From Syntrophaceae bacterium (GTDB taxonomy: Bacteria > Desulfobacterota > Syntrophia > Syntrophales > UBA2185), in contig DNUI01000174.1 of assembly GCA_003508565.1 (NCBI GenBank), positions 4,297 through 11,282 of the forward strand: DNA of 6,986 bases. Direction: 5' to 3'. The notes beneath the pieces are model-generated. The model saw nothing but the letters and a program-made list of their open reading frames with translations. It did no database searches and was not told the origin of the DNA. Shown in pieces: positions 1 to 6,067 of the stretch (positions are counted from its first letter, which is position 1; every line of letters begins with the position of its first letter). The translations under genes were made by a program, and so were the position numbers.

Positions 1-879
1 TGGGGCCTGCTGGCGTTGCGCATGATGAACGGTGTCGGAAATTTCCTCATGGGCGCAGGAGCAATGACGCTTTTTGTATCCCTCATCCCGAAGGAAAAAA
101 GCGGCCAGGCCTTTGCCATTTACTCACTATTCATTCTTTTACCTTATGGGGCAGTACCGGCGGTGATGGACGCCTTGAGTTCCATGATTCCCTCGCCGCC
201 GCATGGGTATGCAGGCGCCACGGTAACGCTGCTTCCGGCGGTATGGGTTGTTTTGCATATTCGCCGACGCCTCCAGGGACAGTTAGGCTTGGAGGAAAGA
301 AAACATCTGCCCGCCTGGGCGGACATTCGCACCAATGTAACGCAGCTCTCGGTTACACTGCTCCTTCTGCTGAATACGGTGTATATAATCAACTGGAGCA
401 GCATGTTCTTTTTATTCAAGGGGTTTGCGGATGAACAGGGAATCATGAACGTGGGAGTCTTTTTCACGGTGCAGACGGGAATAATGATTGTGCTCCGCCT
501 CTTCGCAGGAAGGCTGTTTGATGCCTTCGACAAAGCCTGGATGGTGGTGGCCACATTTGCTGTAATAGCCCTCGGGCATTTGGCATTGGACAACCTGCCG
601 GGGCCATGGGCGATACCGCTCGTGGCGTTAATCTTTGGGGTGGGTATGGGGATGGGACAACCCATCCTCCATGGGTTGATGTTTGAGGTCTCGTCCCCGA
701 TCTTCCGCCCTTTGAATGCAAACCTGATTCTCTTTTCGACGCACGCGGCATTCTTCCTCGGTCCCGTATTCGGAGGCGCCGTCGTCGTCCGATGGGGCTA
801 TCACGGCTATTTCATGTTCAGCATAGGAATGGCGCTGGCAGCTGTATCCATTGGTTTCCTCTTGACCGGGAAGCGTTAA
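1..879 (+). CDS. MFS permease, C-terminal part (5' end outside window)
   Basis: This is probably a major facilitator superfamily transporter of the inner membrane; the substrate is unknown. The frame is open from base 1 (it reads WGLLALRMMNGVGNF), so the start lies upstream and the ATGs at 22 and 25 are internal. About 292 residues are visible: several hydrophobic helices, a basic/charged cytoplasmic loop (about residues 86-113, with IRRRLQGQLGLEERKHLP) and then a six-helix half ending in a short basic tail, GKR, before TAA at 877. The loop between two helix bundles, the Gly-rich helices (GVGMGMGQPILHG) and the RLFAGRLFDAFDKAW segment (the G-R-L-x-D loop between helices) fit an MFS C-terminal half. 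An orphan copy of the window's promoter/leader box follows the stop codon directly. The superfamily call is fairly safe. No substrate subfamily can be assigned. Confidence 0.82.
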   Translation, partial: WGLLALRMMNGVGNFLMGAGAMTLFVSLIPKEKSGQAFAIYSLFILLPYGAVPAVMDALSSMIPSPPHGYAGATVTLLPAVWVVLHIRRRLQGQLGLEERKHLPAWADIRTNVTQLSVTLLLLLNTVYIINWSSMFFLFKGFADEQGIMNVGVFFTVQTGIMIVLRLFAGRLFDAFDKAWMVVATFAVIALGHLALDNLPGPWAIPLVALIFGVGMGMGQPILHGLMFEVSSPIFRPLNANLILFSTHAAFFLGPVFGGAVVVRWGYHGYFMFSIGMALAAVSIGFLLTGKR

Positions 880-888
880 GTTTGATAA

Positions 889-923
889 TTGATAAGGCAT
901 TGCTTTCTGACGGGGTAACTATA
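889..923 (-). promoter_or_regulatory. Orphan copy of the promoter/leader box (copy A)
   Basis: On the minus strand this holds a -10-like TATAGT (918-923), 11 nt, then the 18-nt box AAAGCAATGCCTTATCAA (906-889). Over 37 bp it differs from copy B (6010-6046) at only three positions. Unlike the other copies it has no TTGACA at 17 or 18 nt upstream (the corresponding hexamers read GTATGC or CGTATG), and minus-strand transcription from it would run antisense into the MFS gene. It is therefore probably a decayed or displaced copy. If active, it would make antisense RNA to the 3' end of the permease gene. Confidence 0.5.
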
Positions 924-1010
924 GGAATATCCGACAGGATGCATACGGAAATGAAAGCGGCGACTTATAACAGTGTGCGGTCCGGGAAATGCCGGACGGA
1001 TGGACGGGAA

Positions 1011-1016
1011 GGGAGG
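1011..1016 (+). promoter_or_regulatory. Ribosome binding site deciding the start at 1023
   Basis: GGGAGG lies 6 nt before the ATG at 1023. The same frame is open far upstream into the MFS gene, so this site is the main argument for starting the small membrane protein here. An ATG at 1018 is followed at once by TGA and is not usable. Confidence 0.6.
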
Positions 1017-1022
1017 TATGTG

Positions 1023-1502
1023 ATGCCTGAAACAACGTCAGGACTGAAAAAGATGGATGGCTGCCGGTTGATGGTTCCCCAAAGCGATGGAATGAAGGTG
1101 CCGGGAATTGTTCATGTACGCGAAAGGCGTATCAGTGTGACAGGGTCTGATGAGAGCCCGAAGCGGGCAGTGAATGTAGCCCATGCGCGAGGCAAGTCGA
1201 ACCATCCAGGCGGGAAGAACGGTAAAGCCGGCCCCGTCTTTTGGCGGATCCTTGTGTGCTTCCTTTTTGTGATCGTCACATCATTGTATGCGGCGACTAA
1301 TGATGCCGGGGCCGATAAGGTTCAAAAAGTTAAGGAAGAAGTGAAGCAGGGGGTACAGGAAACGAAGGCAGAGCTCAAGAAAGTGCCGGAGGGGGTAAAA
1401 AAGGCGGGGCAAGAGGTAAGGAGGCAAGCGGGAGACGTTAAAAAAACGGTGGAAGCCGACATTGAAGAAGGGAAAAGGAATGTTCGAAGCCTGACAAAAT
1501 GA
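1023..1502 (+). CDS. Small membrane-anchored protein with 11-residue-repeat charged helix
   Basis: I do not recognise a named family. The product is 159 aa. Residues 1-70 are basic and low in structure. Residues 72-90 (VFWRILVCFLFVIVTSLYA) form one hydrophobic segment ending in an LYA-A sequence that could be a signal peptidase I site. Residues 100-154 are a Lys/Glu-rich helix falling into five consecutive 11-residue units (KVKEEVKQGVQ, ETKAELKKVPE, GVKKAGQEVRR, QAGDVKKTVEA, DIEEGKRNVRS), most with Val at unit position 9. Such 11-mers occur in LEA group 3 and apolipoprotein-like amphipathic helices and in YtxH-like stress proteins. I infer an envelope-facing, membrane- or surface-binding helix. 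The start follows GGGAGG with 6 nt spacing. The signal-like segment sits unusually far from the N-terminus, so the first 70 codons may be an extension gained by rearrangement. Confidence 0.6.
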   Translation: MPETTSGLKKMDGCRLMVPQSDGMKVPGIVHVRERRISVTGSDESPKRAVNVAHARGKSNHPGGKNGKAGPVFWRILVCFLFVIVTSLYAATNDAGADKVQKVKEEVKQGVQETKAELKKVPEGVKKAGQEVRRQAGDVKKTVEADIEEGKRNVRSLTK

Positions 1503-1566
1503 TCAGGGTTCTATAACGAATCATCAGTCACTCCGTTTTTTCGCAATGACACCTTCTGTGCAGGCT

Positions 1567-1583
1567 GGTACGTGTATAGTACC
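1567..1583. terminator. Weak hairpin between convergent genes
   Basis: GGTAC (1567-1571) pairs with GTACC (1579-1583) across a 7-nt loop, in the 101-bp gap between the stops of the small membrane protein and the isochorismatase-like hydrolase. The position suits a shared terminator for convergent genes. There is no adjacent T-run and the stem is only 5 bp, so this is tentative. Confidence 0.25.
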
Positions 1584-1603
1584 CCTTCATAATCTTCCCG
1601 CAT

Positions 1604-2137
1604 TCACTTTACGAGATTAATGATATTTCTGAGTTTGGGATCAGCAGCCGTTTTAAGCAACTCGAACAGGACCATCTCCGTGCTCGTCCATATGACGCCG
1701 TAATCCCTCATTTTATGAAGAGCGATTTCCCGGTTATGCTGACTTCTCGATGATACCGCATCGGCAATAATCTGGACTTCATAACCTCGTGCGATCAGAT
1801 CCACTGCGGTCTGATAGACGCAGACATGCGTTTCCATTCCGGCGAGGAGCACTTGTTTTCTTTCCAGGGTTTGGAGCGCTTTCACAAATTCCTCATTGCC
1901 GCAGGAACTGAAACTTACCTTGATGATCGGTCTGGTTTCTGGGATGAGATCAGTGATTTCAGGAATCGTCGGACCCAGGTTGATCTCTTCGGTAAGGAGT
2001 ATGGGTATATCGAAAACCTGGCAACCTTTTATGATCTTCCGGATATTTTCAATGACGATGTCTCTGAGGTCAATCACTTGCGCCAGATTGCCCTGCACGT
2101 CAATGATGGTCAAAACGGTATTGTTCCGTGTCAGCAT
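1604..2137 (-). CDS. Isochorismatase-family cysteine hydrolase
   Basis: This is a cytosolic hydrolase of the isochorismatase superfamily, closest in feel to the YcaC-like branch, whose members act on amides or related small molecules. The substrate here is unknown. At 177 aa it is a normal length. The catalytic triad is complete: Asp13 in TIIDVQ, Lys73 in IIKVSFS and the nucleophile Cys106 in GMETHVCVYQT. The usual alpha/beta features follow (QVLLAGMETHVCV, then ARGYEVQIIADAVSSRS). The ATG is preceded by GGAG with 6 nt spacing. A TTGACA-17-TATACT promoter and the leader box lie about 45-105 nt upstream. No partner gene is adjacent, so it appears to be transcribed alone. Family call is secure; the reaction is open. 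Confidence 0.93.
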   Translation of the reverse strand: MLTRNNTVLTIIDVQGNLAQVIDLRDIVIENIRKIIKGCQVFDIPILLTEEINLGPTIPEITDLIPETRPIIKVSFSSCGNEEFVKALQTLERKQVLLAGMETHVCVYQTAVDLIARGYEVQIIADAVSSRSQHNREIALHKMRDYGVIWTSTEMVLFELLKTAADPKLRNIINLVK

Positions 2138-2184
2138 GCTGTACTCCGATTTTTGTTTCGTCGAAACGTCCCGGGGATAAGGAA

Positions 2185-2242
2185 TTTACAAGGCATTGCT
2201 TTTTCGTAATGGGAGTATATGAAGAAGGATTTTGTGTGTCAA
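2185..2242 (-). promoter_or_regulatory. Promoter plus leader box of the hydrolase gene (copy D)
   Basis: On the minus strand: TTGACA (2242-2237), 17 nt, TATACT (2219-2214), 11 nt, then the box AAAGCAATGCCTTGTAAA (2202-2185), which matches the consensus AAAGCAATGCCTTATCAA at 16 of 18 positions. Transcription should start near 2207, putting the box at about +5 and giving a leader of about 70 nt. The -35 and -10 hexamers are near consensus, so basal strength should be high. Confidence 0.75.
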
Positions 2243-2476
2243 GAGGTTATTGACGTAAAAAGTGGAGTGTGCTGCCGACGGGGAATCTATTTAAAATATG
2301 CATTTACACAACAATGATAAGGATTTGATATTTTGGGCGAATAGTGTAAACCATGCACCATGAAATTAAATTTCTTACCGTTAACTCGAAGCCTGTTCCC
2401 GCCCCCGACAGTAACATTCGAGGGCAGACTGCGACGGGGAGCGGGAATCGAAATGACAGTTTTAAGGTAATCAAAG
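2243..2476. other. Gap without a convincing gene
   Basis: With the upstream promoter, the non-coding stretch spans about 2138-2476. Two short overlapping plus-strand frames occur: 2353-2487 (44 codons, beginning MHHEIKFLTVNSKPV) and 2360-2470 (36 codons, beginning MKLNFLPLTRSLFPP). Neither has a ribosome binding site or a recognisable family. A GC-rich inverted repeat pairs TTCCCGC-CCCC (about 2395-2405) with GGGGAGCGGGAA (about 2437-2448). Being next to a chimeric frame, this may be rearrangement debris. Confidence 0.3.
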
Positions 2477-2902
2477 ATGGCGAATGACGAAACGACCGAT
2501 ATAACACTGTTTGTAAAGACCTCCAGCGAGGATGTCACCAGATGGAACCGGCAGAGGATTGTTGATGACCTGATCCGTGAGACAGACATTGATGTCCACA
2601 CGGCAGAATTAATCAGCAGGGAAGTGGAAATCGGTCTGGCTGTGGTTCTGATCGTCACGATGTTTCTTTCGGACCTCATGAACAACGCCGCCACGGCCGC
2701 GGTCATGTGTCCCATCGCCATCAGCACGGCGGGACAACTGGGCGTAAACGTCGATTCTTTTCTCATGGCTGTGGCCGTAGGCGCCTCCTGTTTTGCAGTG
2801 ATCCGAAAACACGCAAGAAGGGCGGCGAACGCATACAAGATACCCTTACAGCGGACGCCCGTAGCGACGGTCTGTCTTTCTTATGAATCCGTCTTGGATT
2901 GA
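2477..2902 (+). pseudogene. Chimeric frame: ATP-cone fragment joined to SLC13-type transporter fragment
   Basis: The 141-codon frame has three unlike parts. Residues 11-51 (VKTSSEDVTRWNRQRIVDDL, then LIRETDIDVHTAELISREVE) match the start of an ATP-cone, the nucleotide-sensing domain at the N-terminus of anaerobic ribonucleotide reductase NrdD and of NrdR. Residues 52-105 (MFLSDLMNNAATAAVMCPIA, then LGVNVDSFLMAVAVGASC) match an internal piece of an SLC13/DASS-type anion permease around its conserved NNAATA helix-break. From about residue 106 the permease similarity stops and a basic tail, unlike either family, runs on. The tail overlaps the 3' end of the convergent psiE-like gene by 22 bp. The ATP-cone is cut before its end and the permease fragment lacks most helices, so neither could work as in its family. 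I infer a deletion or recombination fusion of two gene remnants. A small expressed membrane protein cannot be excluded: AAGG lies 9 nt before the ATG. Confidence 0.65.
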
Positions 2903-3441
2903 TGGTTTTCGCAGTGCACGTCGGTGATGGTCGCCGCCGTATGGTCAGCGGATGGAGAGACTATTTGGTTCCCTTCCGTGTATTTCATGATCAGAAAGTA
3001 GCCCACGCTCATGGCGAACACCACCGTGGCCATGGCAAAGACGTATTCCGACGGCGTGATCTCAAAATCGAGAATGATGACTTTTCGGGCGATGGCCATC
3101 AGGGCCGTTGCCATGACGATCTTGACATGAATGACATCTTCACGCAGATAGATGGTGATGTTGATAAAAATTTCGATGGCGATGAGAACGGCCATGAAGG
3201 CGCCGAACGTTGCAAGAATATCATTGATGGTCAGCATGAAAAACGGTGGCTTGATCAGCTTCTGATAAAGCACCCAGCCGACATCGACGACACCCCACAG
3301 GATGACGGCGGTCATCAGGATCGCCAGTAATCTCACGGCGAAACGGATGATTTTTTTGAGCCGGCTGATCAGGAGATCGTTTATTTCTTTGCATTCATTC
3401 ATGGACGTTTCAGCAGGATTGGAGGCAGCCTCCGGAGCCAT
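2881..3441 (-). CDS. PsiE-family phosphate-starvation-inducible membrane protein
   Basis: This is an inner-membrane protein of the PsiE family, named for the E. coli phosphate-starvation-inducible gene; its biochemical role is unknown. The product is 186 aa, longer than E. coli PsiE (about 136 aa) because of soluble extensions at both ends. Four hydrophobic helices are visible, at about residues 31-53, 70-97, 105-125 and 132-152. The family hallmark is the charged junction between helices 2 and 3, with IEIFINITIYLREDVIHVKI and then ARKVIILDFE. The ATG at 3441 has only a distant GAAGGG (12 nt away), but the alternative Met14 (3402) has none. Two promoters lie upstream: a full-consensus one at 3469-3497 and the box-bearing one at 3518-3576. 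Dual promoters fit a stress-regulated gene. No clear Pho box was seen. Confidence 0.88.
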   Translation of the reverse strand: MAPEAASNPAETSMNECKEINDLLISRLKKIIRFAVRLLAILMTAVILWGVVDVGWVLYQKLIKPPFFMLTINDILATFGAFMAVLIAIEIFINITIYLREDVIHVKIVMATALMAIARKVIILDFEITPSEYVFAMATVVFAMSVGYFLIMKYTEGNQIVSPSADHTAATITDVHCENHQSKTDS

Positions 3442-3468
3442 CCGGTAGAAAGACCCTTCATCGGCTGT

Positions 3469-3497
3469 ATTATAGGAAAGGCCTTTCCCGGTGTCAA
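3469..3497 (-). promoter_or_regulatory. Proximal consensus promoter of the psiE-like gene with palindromic spacer
   Basis: On the minus strand: TTGACA (3497-3492), exactly 17 nt, TATAAT (3474-3469), a perfect sigma-70 consensus. The spacer contains the perfect 14-bp palindrome GGAAAGGCCTTTCC (3475-3488), directly abutting the -10. A dimeric repressor binding there would block polymerase. Transcription should start near 3462, leaving a leader of about 20 nt before the ATG at 3441. Confidence 0.75.
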
Positions 3498-3517
3498 TGA
3501 AAATGTGAAGATTTAGA

Positions 3518-3576
3518 TTGATAAGAACTTGCTTTTTTGTTGAGAAAGTATAAAAGAAATTTTTCTTCTATGTCAA
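3518..3576 (-). promoter_or_regulatory. Distal promoter plus leader box of the psiE-like gene (copy C)
   Basis: On the minus strand: TTGACA (3576-3571), 18 nt, TATACT (3552-3547), 11 nt, then the box AAAGCAAGTTCTTATCAA (3535-3518). The box keeps the AAAGCAA and CTTATCAA halves and differs from consensus only in the three middle bases. The predicted start near 3540 gives a leader of about 100 nt that runs through the proximal promoter. Confidence 0.72.
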
Positions 3577-3760
3577 GGCAATTTACTTACAAAATATGGC
3601 AGGTATCGCTGTCGATTTTCACGAGTATTCCTGTGAGAGTTTCTCGCGGGTCATTTAAAGGGGTGCGTCGAGGTATTTTGCTGGTGTTACCAGGTGCAGT
3701 GGGCATTTTCAGGCATACTCCGGGGGCACCTTTCCCCGTCATCCTGTTTTCCTTTCAGGA
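3577..3760. other. Gap without a gene, beyond the transposase relic's 3' end
   Basis: No supportable gene. A plus-strand frame at 3537-3764 begins inside the psiE-like promoter, lacks a ribosome binding site and reads like no family. This stretch should contain the outer end of the decayed insertion sequence, but I cannot recognise a terminal sequence and it has no similarity to the corresponding side of the second relic. Confidence 0.35.
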
Positions 3761-3926
3761 TTAAGCCTGGATATAAGCGTCCCAGGAGTATTCGGGGTCT
3801 CGGGAGAGGTGATCGTCATTCAAGGGTAATTGAAAATAATCATCCATGAGGTATGCGGCAACAGTCGGGGAGTGTGCTTTGGGCACAGGTCTTGATTTGA
3901 TAAGCCAGATACCAAGATGTTTCAGA
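3761..3926 (-). repeat. Direct repeat, copy 1 (transposase tail)
   Basis: These 166 bp match 6252-6417 at a constant offset of 2491 with about nine mismatches, all but one in the first 55 bp; bases 3815-3925 are identical. Similarity starts exactly at the stop codon and is lost abruptly at the other end. Both copies have the same orientation and bracket the radical SAM gene. Confidence 0.9.
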
Positions 3927-4186
3927 ATGGCTTTAATAATCCGTCTTCTATGCTGCTAATGATACGCATGATTCCCTGGCATTTCGGGAATACCATGGGA
4001 TCGGTCTTTCCCGATCAGGTCGAGGACAGGCTGCTATTTTCTGTATCAACCGTGACCAGCTTTTCCGGTGCGCTTTTGCATCCTTTTCCGATTCAATAAT
4101 GCATGGTATGTCGTCATTCTCTGCACGTTCATATTGTCCCTCCTGATATTTTTGGGAGGCAGCGGATCAAAGAACAAACCATTTTT
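3761..4186 (-). pseudogene. Decayed IS91-like transposase, C-terminal region (relic 1)
   Basis: Three minus-strand pieces in different frames rebuild the C-terminal region of one transposase. Piece 1 (about 4160-4035) reads ENDDIPCIIESEKD then AKAHRKSWSRLIQKI. Piece 2 (3996-3931) reads MVFPKCQGIMRIISSIED, a zinc-knuckle segment whose first Cys of the expected CPxC is now Phe. Piece 3 (3940-3761) reads ILKHLGIWLIKSRPVPK and on to the stop, ending WDAYIQA. The order RKSWxRLIQKI, CPKC.G.MRIISFIED, ILKHLGLW, Pro-rich tail is what I know from IS91-like (Y2) transposases of proteobacteria. Between pieces 1 and 2 the expected linker is replaced by about 35 bp holding a GATCGG/CCGATC inverted repeat (3999-4016). 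Between pieces 2 and 3 one missing base breaks the frame. It abuts the stop of the radical SAM gene. The pseudogene call is firm; the IS family is likely but not proven. Confidence 0.72.
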
Positions 4187-5845
4187 CTACTTATTATCTT
4201 CGTTTGCTATAACTTGTCTAACTTGCGAATGCGCTACTTGCCTTTTATACAATCCGTTTTGTAGGTACAAAAAGAATTTCGGCAGTAGGGAGGTGGAAAT
4301 GCCCAACCATCTGTCGATATGTTCAAAAATCCAGTTAATGAATCTGACCGGTGGTGTGATTACAACAGCCAGTATCCTAAAAATAGATCTGATGACAGGA
4401 AGCACGACAATTCTTTTGGTCATTTTGAGAAAGAAAGGGAAAACGCGCGTCTTCTCAAGCCAAGAATGCTTGGTCATAGTCTCGAGCGCACAGCAAAGAA
4501 TATATAAGGGGTCGAGAAACATACCGCGATGACGATATAGTTTTAAAAGCGATAATATAATCCTGAAAGGCGTTCTTTGGGCGAATTTTACCGTGTATTT
4601 TATCCGGGCTAGTTCATCTCCCGTAATCATCTCCATCCCGGGTCTGAATTGGCCAGTCTCAGGATGATAAATTGCGTTGTAAATTTCAGAACCCTCAGGG
4701 AATCCCATTCGATTGGTAACGATGGTATCGACATTCCATTTTCGCCCGAACCTGAGCATATCCATCATATCTTGTTCAGTCTCGCCAGGAGAGCCAAAGA
4801 TAAAATTGCAAATCAGCAATATATTGGTTTGGTTCATAAGGCGCATGGCCTTTTCAATTGATTCAATAGTCAGTCCTTTGCCGTAGAACTCAAGGGTTTT
4901 CTGGTTAAGGGATTCCACCCCAAAACTTAATGCCAAGAAACCCGCTTTTTCCATCTTTTTCAGGACGTCTATGCTCTTTTTTTCTATGTACTTATTCACA
5001 TGGTCTATTCTGCCGGTGCCTCCAAATAATTTTTGGATCTTATTTTCTAAGAGCAGATCTGAAATCTCATCCAGCGCTTTCATCCCTGCCGTCATATCAT
5101 CGTCCACCCAACCGATAATCGGCGCCTCGATCTCTTTTATTTCATTAAAAAGGCTTTGGGCCGATCTTCCCTGCCAACGCCGGAATGAGCCATCGAAATC
5201 CTTTCCGTACTGATAGCAAAATTTACATTTATAATTACATCCCATCCCGGCCCGGACGAGATCGATCTTTATTCCTGCCGCATGGTATTTATAATTGGGG
5301 TTTCGAAAACTTCTGCGAGGATAAATAGTCTCGGGAAGCGCCTTGATCACATGTTTGGTTTTGATTACTTTGCCGTTTTTGCGATAAGCGATATTGTCTA
5401 CTGCTTCAAACTGCTCTCCATCTAAAAGCTCCATTATACATGTTTCAGGATTTTCCAGAATGATAACATCAACCTTTGGAAATAATGCAAATGCTTTTTC
5501 AGGATCATTGAAGTTGGTGCCCCCCGCTACGATCGGCGTTTGAGGAGGGATTTGGTCTAAAACTTCGTTTATGACATGGATATTCTGTTTGACAAACATG
5601 GAGCAATCCTCAAAATGCCCATACAAACAAACCAAGTCGGCTGTCTCCAGGTGGTCTTTGATGTCGATTTCGTATCGCATATCCAACAAAATGGCGTTTC
5701 TGCCAGTTTCGAGAATGCCGGCCTGTAAATATTCTGCTGCGATAGGTGGCAAAGCATTGTGCGGATTAATATAAGTAAAAGGATAAACGACTACTGTATT
5801 TTTAATGTCTTTCCCCCTTTTTTGTAAAAAAGAGATAGCTTCCAT
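4187..5845 (-). CDS. B12-binding-like / radical SAM protein of unknown function
   Basis: This 552-aa radical SAM enzyme contains a [4Fe-4S] cluster that would cleave S-adenosylmethionine; the substrate is unknown. Residues 17-140 resemble the cobalamin-binding-like domain often placed before such cores (PHNALPPIAAEYLQAGILETG, then TPIVAGGTNFNDPEKAF), but the DxHxxG cobalamin-ligand motif is absent. The core spans about residues 190-410. It has the CxxxCxxC cluster motif at Cys203, Cys207 and Cys210 (GMGCNYKCKFCYQYG), a Gly/Glu motif (LSFGVESLN, about 306-314) and FIFGSPGETEQDM (348-360). Residues 428-535 are rich in hydrophobic and basic helices (RIVVLPVIRSIFRILAVVIT, then FINWIFEHIDRWLG) and probably bind the membrane. 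AGGA lies 6 nt before the ATG. The gene is visibly AT-richer than the MFS gene, stands alone and lies between two copies of a transposase tail, which suggests lateral acquisition. Methyl transfer or another modification of a lipid or cofactor is possible but unsupported. Confidence 0.9.
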   Translation of the reverse strand: MEAISFLQKRGKDIKNTVVVYPFTYINPHNALPPIAAEYLQAGILETGRNAILLDMRYEIDIKDHLETADLVCLYGHFEDCSMFVKQNIHVINEVLDQIPPQTPIVAGGTNFNDPEKAFALFPKVDVIILENPETCIMELLDGEQFEAVDNIAYRKNGKVIKTKHVIKALPETIYPRRSFRNPNYKYHAAGIKIDLVRAGMGCNYKCKFCYQYGKDFDGSFRRWQGRSAQSLFNEIKEIEAPIIGWVDDDMTAGMKALDEISDLLLENKIQKLFGGTGRIDHVNKYIEKKSIDVLKKMEKAGFLALSFGVESLNQKTLEFYGKGLTIESIEKAMRLMNQTNILLICNFIFGSPGETEQDMMDMLRFGRKWNVDTIVTNRMGFPEGSEIYNAIYHPETGQFRPGMEMITGDELARIKYTVKFAQRTPFRIILSLLKLYRHRGMFLDPLYILCCALETMTKHSWLEKTRVFPFFLKMTKRIVVLPVIRSIFRILAVVITPPVRFINWIFEHIDRWLGISTSLLPKFFLYLQNGLYKRQVAHSQVRQVIANEDNK

Positions 5846-5984
5846 TATTCGTCCTAACCGCCTGGTGTAGTATCCGTTTTAGATAACTTTACTGAACTCT
5901 TGCATTTTTCAAAGGCATAATTGTTCAAGGTAACTATCGTGAATGTCGTGTTTAATAGCAATTTTCATATTTATGTTGAGTCGA

Positions 5985-6000
5985 GGAGACCTGCTTCTCC
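5985..6000 (-). other. Hairpin in the radical SAM leader
   Basis: GGAGA pairs with TCTCC around a 6-nt loop (5985-5989 with 5996-6000). It lies about 10 nt downstream of the leader box in the predicted 187-nt untranslated leader of the radical SAM gene. The same leader holds a 19-codon frame beginning MKIAIKHDIHDSYLE without a clear ribosome binding site. Regulatory meaning is speculative. Confidence 0.25.
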
Positions 6001-6009
6001 CGATATGTT

Positions 6010-6067
6010 TTGATAAGACATTGCTTTCTGACAGGGTAAATATAGGGAAATTTCATTTGTATGTCAA
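6010..6067 (-). promoter_or_regulatory. Promoter plus leader box upstream of the radical SAM gene (copy B)
   Basis: On the minus strand: TTGACA (6067-6062), 17 nt, TATATT (6044-6039), 11 nt, then the box AAAGCAATGTCTTATCAA (6027-6010), 17 of 18 positions matching consensus. The next minus-strand gene is the radical SAM protein starting at 5845, which implies a leader of about 187 nt from a start near 6032. No better promoter is visible closer to the gene. Confidence 0.72.

Noticed and set aside
144..665. A 173-codon antisense frame inside the MFS gene.
   Set aside because: It lies wholly opposite a well-supported coding sequence, its protein is low-complexity Ser/Pro/Thr-rich, and it has no family features.
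1826..2209. A 127-codon plus-strand frame opposite the isochorismatase-like gene.
   Set aside because: The minus strand carries a complete catalytic triad and a good ribosome binding site; the plus frame is only its mirror.
2353..2487. Two overlapping small plus-strand frames just before the chimeric ORF.
   Set aside because: Neither has a ribosome binding site, and both fit chance openness of a GC-balanced stretch.
2287..2838. A 183-codon minus-strand frame opposite the chimeric ORF.
   Set aside because: It is antisense to the recognisable ATP-cone and permease fragments and resembles no family; a shadow frame.
4068..4532. A 154-codon plus-strand frame across the radical SAM 3' end.
   Set aside because: It is antisense to the radical SAM gene and the transposase relic and has no ribosome binding site.
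889..6027. The boxes read on the plus strand as TTGATAAG...TTGCTTT, resembling a sigma-54 -24/-12 element.
   Set aside because: The -24 GG is missing, and three copies have near-perfect sigma-70 promoters at fixed distance on the opposite strand, with genes correctly placed downstream.
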